A DNA stretch of 64,000 nt from Batrachochytrium dendrobatidis JAM81. Lineage: Eukaryota > Chytridiomycota > Chytridiomycetes > Rhizophydiales. Below the pieces are notes generated by a model, which did no database searches, was not told the DNA's origin, and saw only the letters and a list, made by a program, of their open reading frames with translations. A program made the translations under genes and the position numbers. The first letter of the stretch is position 1; each line of letters begins with the position of its first letter. Location of the stretch: positions 4,118,532 through 4,182,531 of the forward strand of contig NW_006281099.1 of NCBI RefSeq assembly GCF_000203795.2, read 5' to 3'. This document shows, one piece after another, positions 57,563 through 64,000 of this stretch.

Positions 57563-59109
57563 CTATACCTTTTGAGGCTGGAACACAATCTTTTTTGACT
57601 TGAGATGGCTCCACTTGAATCGCTTCCACCAAATTGCAAAACAAAGAATAGTCGAAGCAATGGCAATGGTCTTGAGACCCATCTTTTTACGCTGATCGTG
57701 CTCTGGATAAGAAGACCATGTAAGGAACGTAGTGACATCCTTGGCAAGTTGAGAGGCGTTGTTGGGAGTACCATCTTCGTAATCAACAACCTCGTCGTAG
57801 ATGGAGCGAGCCATGCCAATGGCACCACCTGGGAAGTATGGGTTGTAGTGAAGACCCTCGCGCATAGAAATACCCGCAGGAGGTTCGCAGTATCCAAGCA
57901 ACAAGGACATGATATAGTCCTGTTTTAGAATTCAGGTTCGATACATGAAAAAAGATGTTAATCAAAAGTAGATCTGCATCAAGATGGTAGCAGATCAAAT
58001 GCAGTTGTTGAAAGTAAACCGACTTACAGCATCACCATGACGAGCACGGACAATACATGAAAGATCAGGAGGATAGGAACCAGCGTTAGCTACACGAGCA
58101 GACTCTTCGTTAGGGTATGGTCGAGGCATAGGGTCAGTCAGCTAATGTATAAATATTGCATTAGAGTGGGAAAACAGTCAACATAAAAAGTTTAAATTGC
58201 ATGAATCCAGATGATTAGTGCACAGTACTGAATAGAAAAGCCAAATGACAATCAATAAAAGCATTACCTTTCCAGGACGCATATAGTACTCTCCTTTGTC
58301 ATCTGGACCATCCTTGTATTCGTATTCAGCAGCCATTTCTTTGGCTTCGTTTTCAGTGTGGGTAACACCGACCAAGTTACGCCAATAGATGTAGTCCATG
58401 GAATGGCATGCAGCACAGATCTCACGATAGACTTGGTAACCACGACGCAGACTAGATGATTGATGCAAGTGAATATAAAAATGTCAGTGCCCAGATCACA
58501 AGACATCATCTGCAACAGATTGCCCAGCAATCTCATTGGTAGATCAACCCAGTCCTATTGACTTTAGTGTACTGCTCAAAGCAAACACTAGGACATGGTT
58601 GAACAGTAAGGGCAAGTCACAGCAGTCAAGAGTCCATTGAAAGAGCAAGACATGTAAAATTTTGCTACAGCAGGCCGAGACGCAGCCTTGAATCAAACAT
58701 TCACTTACGAAGCATGGTCGAATGTTGTCCACCAATAGTTTGTTTCCCAAGGCCAGTGAGGAGCATGCAGACCAGCGTCAGCAGTAGAGAATGCATGAGC
58801 CTCAAGAATAGGCAGTTCGATGCCAAATTCATGTGCTTTGTGCTTGAGAGCAGTCATAGCTGACGCGGCGGTTTGAGCCAGAGGATCAATGTGTTTATCA
58901 GTCAGAACAAAGGTAGAAATACCAACACCCAGAACAGCCGAGGCAGCAGCAGCCTTTGCAAACCACCATGCAGACTCAGCATTGGACTTTCCAAAGGCAC
59001 CGCCAGTAGAAGACAGTCTAGTGAATGGCATGGTTTTTAAGGGCATGCATGGTGCAGGAGTGCGCATGGCAGCACGGACACCAAGTCCAAAGTTGGCACG
59101 ACGCAGCAT
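57563..59109 (-). CDS. CYT1: Cytochrome c1 of respiratory complex III
   Basis: Haem-bearing subunit that passes electrons from the Rieske protein to cytochrome c in the mitochondrial inner membrane. Exons (minus): 59109-58709, 58451-58268, 58141-58028 and 57919-57563, giving 351 residues. The N-terminus has an Arg-rich matrix presequence followed by a hydrophobic sorting segment ([17 protein letters not shown]), i.e. a bipartite signal. The covalent haem motif CAACH is in [21 protein letters not shown], right after the first splice. Then come [25 protein letters not shown], and YCEPPAG...[14 protein letters not shown] with the axial Met region. A C-terminal TM anchor ([15 protein letters not shown]) precedes a basic tail. 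Length and order match known CYT1. Confidence 0.97.
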
Positions 59110-59334
59110 GACTAAATACAAAGCTGGTTTAGATTGAGGCAATCTATAAGTAGAGTCTTGGTGCAGAAGCAGTGTCTGCGTAAGCAAGCAGTATAGATGG
59201 TAAAGCAATTCAACCTCACCTGTATGATGGTTGTAGGAAAAAAGAAAAACATGATTTCCATACAAAACTGCAGATCAGCCTTACAGTTCAAGTCTTTCAT
59301 TTATTATCAATTCATTTGTCAATCAACTTTATTA

Positions 59335-62300
59335 TTATGCTTTTTCTTGGCGTCTCTTTATACGAAACTGTGGAAACCATGTTCGTTGACCTGTGTTTCC
59401 CTTTGTTGGCTGCGAGTTGATGCCATGCACGCTTTGTCCTGCATAGCTAGCTTCATTGCATTCTGTTTCAAAGCATGATCGAGGAACAGTTGGTGGTTCG
59501 TTTTTTGTGCGGATATCTAAAGTATCCACTAACGGGCTGCTTGCCATTCCTTGGGCTGCATTGTTATAGGCTACTGCCTCGTTTTGGGTATATGCGCGTC
59601 CATGCGTCGCTCTATATGTTGGCCGTGCTGCAGTATACATATCAGGCATGATCTCCTTGGATTGTGGATCAGTAAAGGTACTCGTTGTAGCAACTCGTCT
59701 TCTAAAGATACGCGTCAGTAATGGTTGAGTGACTGGTACATCTATTGGACTGATCGACTCTGCGGGTTTAATCTGATTGTTTCCAAACATTCCTCCAGTC
59801 TTTGGATAATGTGGACTTGAAATCGACTTTGAAGGCGAGGCGGATATACTTGGAAAGACCTCAGATTGGGTCGATTGTGATGTAGATCCTGGAGACGCTG
59901 TTTTGCTTTGGAAAGTGCTAGGACTATGACGTCCAAAGTTGTGCAGCAAACGTTTCCACCATATTCGGTTTTTATCGTGTACTGTATTATCAAACTCTTC
60001 AGAAATCTCCAGTATACTCGATTCATCGCCTAGCATTATCATCGAATTGGTAGTGCCTGATGCACAGTTGGTGTCTTGATCCTGACAAAACACGTTGTTG
60101 CTGGACGACGCATTGTTTTGTGTTGAAAGACTCTCACTGTCCTTGGTTTGATTCTCTGATGTGGCTTGTGTAGATGCTTGACGCCATTCTGCCTCCATTT
60201 GTTGCTGGCGTTCAGGAATCCTTTCTTTCAGCATGTTCATAAGATGACAACCAGCATCACATACATTTGCTGAAAGAACACGATTCACTAGTTCCATTTG
60301 AATAGCTGCAGTAGATTCCTTAGAAACTGGGTCAACTGTAGTCGCTGGTCGTGTGCGATATCCTTGATTGACCCATGGATGTTGTAAAACATGCTCAAGA
60401 GTAGCGCGCTTTCGTGGTATCACCGTCAACATAGAAGTAATCAAATTCTCTGCACTTTCAGATACGTAGTTTGGAAAAGTGATTTTTCCAGCACGAACAC
60501 GTGAAGCGAGTAGTCTAAAAGTGGGACCGTCAAATGGAAGCGATCCAGTAATCATACCATATAAACAAACCTAGAGTGTATCAACATTAACGAAATCAAG
60601 TTAGTTTGTATGTATAGCCACAACCTATTGATTGAACTATTGCCAGCACAATCACTTACACCAAGTGACCATATATCCACTTCTGGTCCATGATATGGCT
60701 TGTTGTCATAGATCTCGGGAGCAGCATAGCACGGACTTCCACAATTAGTCAAAAGCATGTCTTTTTCTGTATGAAAGGTTGCAAATCCAAAATCAAGAAG
60801 CTTGACCATTCCTGTTTTTTCATTGTATCTGATATTTTCCAGCTTGATATCACGATGAACTACATAGTTGCGATGAGCATAGTCTAAATTGTGGTTCAAA
60901 TCATTATTTTAGAAAGTAATTCATCATTTCAAAGGGTTCATCACTAGAAAAATAAAAATTACCAATTGCAGAAAGAACCTGTCGAAATATACCACGAGCA
61001 GGAGTTTCTTTGATTCGGCCACATCGTGTAATATAATCAACTAGATCTTCTCCAACAATATGCTCAAAAAAGCAATAAAAGTGGTTTTCTCCCAAAACAG
61101 CAGAATGAAGTTTTACAATATTTGGATGATCTAGCATTGCTCCAAGTGCAGCTTCACGAATCATGTAGAGTTCACGCTTGTATATTTTACCAAGTGCATC
61201 AGAGCCTAGCGAGTGTAGATCTGACTCTGTTACTGTTTCACCAGAGGACATTTTGGGTCGACGCACTGCCTTGACAACGCACTGTCATTTCCACATGGTA
61301 CATTCAAGCACAATTGATACGAATCCAAAACAAACCATTTAAAGATCAGCAATTCATCGTAACCTAAAACCTTATTTGAATCCGAATTTTCAATGCAGTC
61401 ATTACCTTTTCTCCTGTGACAATATTTTCAGCCAATTTGACCTTTCCAGAGCTTCCTTCACCAATGGTTTTGCCAAGTGACCAATCTCCAATATATTTTC
61501 TGCCTGTTGGTACAAATGGATGCGGTGGCAAGGGTGGAGGCTGTTTGGGTGCGACATGGCCAGAAGTAGTGTCAGACTTGGAGATATATTTAATTGATGT
61601 AGCAGCCGTATTTTGCGGGTCGACCACAATCTCTTTATCAAGCTTTGTATCAATCCTTAAAGGGGTACGAGCACCAGACACGCTTTTGGTAGGAGCAATA
61701 GTATTAATGGTATCTTCCACTGCAGAAGCAACACGAGGGGTATAGTATCTACTGCAAGGTGCAATGGATTTGGGCTGTGCTGGTTTAGACACATTAGACT
61801 CATGAACAGGCTGAATGTGAGATTGCAACGAAGTAGCAGCGATCAGAGTATTTTGATCAAACCGAGATGGTATATTAGTTTCTGTTGAAGACTGGGCTGC
61901 AGGTGAGATATTTTGCGCTTGTAGACTATTGGTGCAGGAAATATATGAAGACAATGCATCTGGAGCCATTTCAATTGCGGTGGACGGACTTGCACTATGC
62001 ATCTCATCAAGTACTGTAGTCAACCATCCCTTTTCCACGACTGTGGCAGATGAATCTGTATGTTTCATGACCTCAGTATCACCTCGTTGATCCTGTGAAG
62101 CGGATGAATTTAAAATCTCTGCTGCCTGCTGACCGTCAGAAAAAGTCAAAGTATTTTCATTCACGGATTGCTCGGGAGCATATAGACTAAACGAGCGGGC
62201 ACACACATGCTCGACCGAGTTTGGAACAGGAGGAATAATTACAGCCAATACATTGGTACGAGTATGCAACGGCAGTGTTGGTGATGCTACCGTAGCATGG

Positions 62301-62515
62301 GTATAAATAGGCGCGCTACTTTTATTTGACGGTTCTAGTAAAACAGCACCATCGTTTGCTTTATGTTGATGCCTTGCTCGCATATTCACTAGATTTTCTG
62401 GCGTGGCGTAGGCAGTCATATTGGAGACACTTTTTATATCGAAATTTTGATGTTGCAGAGTGTCCGTCACGGTGTTTTTGTGAAGCTTAAATACCCTCGA
62501 GGAAGAGCTTGCCAT
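59335..62515 (-). CDS. CAMK-type Ser/Thr kinase, KIN1/PAR-1-like
   Basis: Exons (minus): 62515-61406, 61281-60963, 60883-60660 and 60570-59335, giving 962 residues. About 340 Ser/Thr-rich residues precede the kinase domain: glycine loop IGEGSSGKVKLA, Lys in VVKAV, an insert before REAALGAMLDHPNIV, catalytic loop VVHRDIKLENI, LLDFGFA, activation segment NCGSPCYAAPEIY, and GPEVDIWSLGV|CLYGMITGSLPFDG. The long insert between the VAIK-type Lys and helix C, the CGS and APE segments and the REAxLG motif place it near fungal Kin1/Kin2 and animal MARK, which regulate polarity and exocytosis. Unlike those it lacks a visible KA1 domain; the roughly 400-residue C-terminus is low-complexity. Family placement is moderate; kinase identity is certain. 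Confidence 0.85.
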
Positions 62516-63309
62516 TATCAGCTGAAAAAGTATATATTAGGGGTTGTTCAAGGCAAGTAAAGAGTATTTGAGTAGAAAAGACTAGTTTTGATGGTAGTTT
62601 AGTAAAATGTTGGATTTGGACCAAGTCAGGACAATGAGATATGTTATAAGGATTCAGGCTCACAGTGGATAAGACGAGTTGTTTGTCTAACAAATGTGGG
62701 GTGAACCATTCGCGTCTAAATGCGAGTGGAGCTTGTTTGCCCACTGTTTGAAGTAGTGCCTGGGTACGGTTCGGGCCAGATCCATGACAGATATTGATCA
62801 AACACCTGATATCAAACCTCATTTTGGAGATAAGAAACAATAGATGAGCATCTATGCTTTCAACACAAAGAACGATGCCCTTGCATCCACAGTAAATACA
62901 GGCTGAGTGCAAAATGGGCAGTATACGTATCTATCACTCACAATGGCCCTTGTTGGAATGCATTTATACTTGTGCCATCCAAATCAAGTGTATTACTGCT
63001 AAACAAACACTAGTATCTACTCGCTTGTTTGACCGCCAACACTGGCAATTATCATAATCAAACCAGGTTTGAATTGGGGCCTATCCTATTTATTATGTTC
63101 TCAACATTTGTTTGAATGCAAGGTCAGCATGAATCTAGGTGACAAGCGTGCATTGTCCAGGGCCAGACTGGATGATCTATTGATGGCAACTTGAACTTTT
63201 CTGTCGTTCAATCAACACAAAGTCATGATATAGCTAGAAACATAATTTTATGGCCAAATAAAAATGAACCAGCCATATTAATTTATAAAACATGCTGTCA
63301 TGGTTTAAT
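62516..63309. other. Intergenic gap, kinase promoter
   Basis: 794 nt between the kinase ATG and the 3' end of the last gene (both minus). A 141-codon ORF here has Cys-rich and hydrophobic patches but no motif I recognise and overlaps the kinase start, so I leave it out. Confidence 0.4.
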
Positions 63310-64000
63310 TTATTGCAAATGATCATCACTAACGTCCAACTCGGACATGTTAAATACCAAATCATCTTCTTCATCCAAATGTTCGCTGGGTTTACGTCCA
63401 AGTCCTGCAGAACGTAGGCGCTGCCAATAAAGGCGGTGTGGATGGTGCTCTGACTGGGTATGCACTTCATCTGGTGATGTGATTGTGTCAGAATGGATTT
63501 GGGTTTCTTGTTTGGTATCTTTGGCTGTGGAGGACTGGGGAACAATTGATGACTCTGCTTGCTGAGTATGCTCGGCATAATGATGATATCGAAATGGTGC
63601 AATGTCGGATGGCAAGGAAAGCCTAAATGGGTGATCAACACTCGTCGAGAAATTCAAAGACGTGCTTGCTCTCGACTCCAATCTGGTGGGATGCTTTGTA
63701 GTATCATTTGAATCATGAGAGGCTCTTACATGGCGTGAAGTCGGAACGATGTCTACTGCCAAGCTGCTCGATTTCTGTTGGTGGGATATAATAGGAACTT
63801 GCCGATTTTTGAACGGGCTAAATCTAAATGATGGATCTATGCTAACTTGTCTAGACAATAAAGATAAAGGCTCACTCGACGATGGTGCATCTACACCTGA
63901 AACCACGGGGACAAATGCATCAGAAGTAGGTGCTGCCTTTTGGATAAAAGGAGTCAATTGAGACGATGGCCTAAAAGTAGAGAATGAGCTGTTGTTTTGA
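63310..64000 (-). CDS. C-terminal part of an unidentified disordered protein, possibly ATG13-like
   Basis: The frame is open from the window edge to a stop at 63310 (about 229 codons), so the N-terminus lies outside. The visible part is Ser/Pro/His-rich and disordered. It ends in EHLDEEDDLVFNMSELDVSD; an acidic stretch followed by L-V/L-F-x-M-S-D/E is the form seen at the C-terminus of fungal Atg13, the regulatory subunit of the Atg1 autophagy kinase. The motif is short and everything before it is low-complexity, so this remains a suggestion. The HORMA domain that would prove it would be upstream. Confidence 0.4.
   Translation of the reverse strand, partial: QNNSSFSTFRPSSQLTPFIQKAAPTSDAFVPVVSGVDAPSSSEPLSLLSRQVSIDPSFRFSPFKNRQVPIISHQQKSSSLAVDIVPTSRHVRASHDSNDTTKHPTRLESRASTSLNFSTSVDHPFRLSLPSDIAPFRYHHYAEHTQQAESSIVPQSSTAKDTKQETQIHSDTITSPDEVHTQSEHHPHRLYWQRLRSAGLGRKPSEHLDEEDDLVFNMSELDVSDDHLQ

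Noticed and set aside
62487..62912. 141-codon minus-strand ORF upstream of the kinase
   Set aside because: Overlaps the kinase start in another frame, has no recognisable domain and lies in promoter space.
1..64000. CRISPR arrays, rRNA, plasmid or phage origin
   Set aside because: Spliceosomal introns and eukaryotic gene content throughout; no regularly spaced direct repeats with unique spacers.

Overview
This window is nuclear DNA of a flagellated (zoosporic) early-diverging fungus, most likely a chytrid. The genes carry short spliceosomal introns of about 50-130 nt with GT-AG or GC-AG borders. Fungal genes such as ERG6 and DOA10 sit beside ciliary genes (CFAP57 and CFAP418) that non-flagellated fungi have lost. 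I cannot fix genus or species from the sequence. About 22 protein-coding genes are supported. I found no rRNA, CRISPR array or convincing tRNA.

Layout. 1-10 kb: UTP14 (+, 5' end off the window), then a DOA10/MARCH6-type ERAD ligase (-) that lacks a visible RING-CH exon. 10-19 kb: a repeat-rich gap, a GH26-like membrane protein (+), an 855-residue Pro/Glu-repeat surface protein (-) and a protein with a C-terminal hydrophobic hairpin (-). 19-30 kb: FAM72 (+), one six-exon ANK-PH-ORD oxysterol-binding protein (-) and a methyltransferase/ATP-grasp fusion (-). 30-32 kb: about 2.4 kb with no supported gene. 32-37 kb: CFAP57 (+, 17 exons). 37-45 kb: a second ATP-grasp protein, a degenerate AAA-like protein, prefoldin subunit 4 and ERG6 (all -). 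45-49 kb: bL34m (-), a four-module metallothionein-like protein (-) and a seven-TM protein (+). 49-64 kb: an MFSD10-like transporter, a half-size ABCA transporter, CFAP418, cytochrome c1, a KIN1/PAR-1-like kinase and the C-terminus of a possibly ATG13-like protein (all -).

The main unexplained structure is a dispersed family of short non-autonomous elements (about 0.2-0.6 kb). Their inverted ends read roughly AGCCGTATTCACGTAAAAT ... ATTTTACGTGAATACGGCT. At least eight copies or remnants (labelled A-H here) lie against or inside genes: in introns of ERG6 and the OSH gene, in divergent promoter space, and overlapping coding sequence. Copy B supplies the last four codons and stop of one gene. 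Copy G appears to be the source of most of OSH exon 1. Copies A and H fill the gap between two divergent genes that both lack their expected N-terminal module.

Exon joins below were read by eye. Where given as full joins, the phases close to whole codons and the peptide across each junction matches the named family or stays open. Family assignments come from recognised motifs, not from searches.
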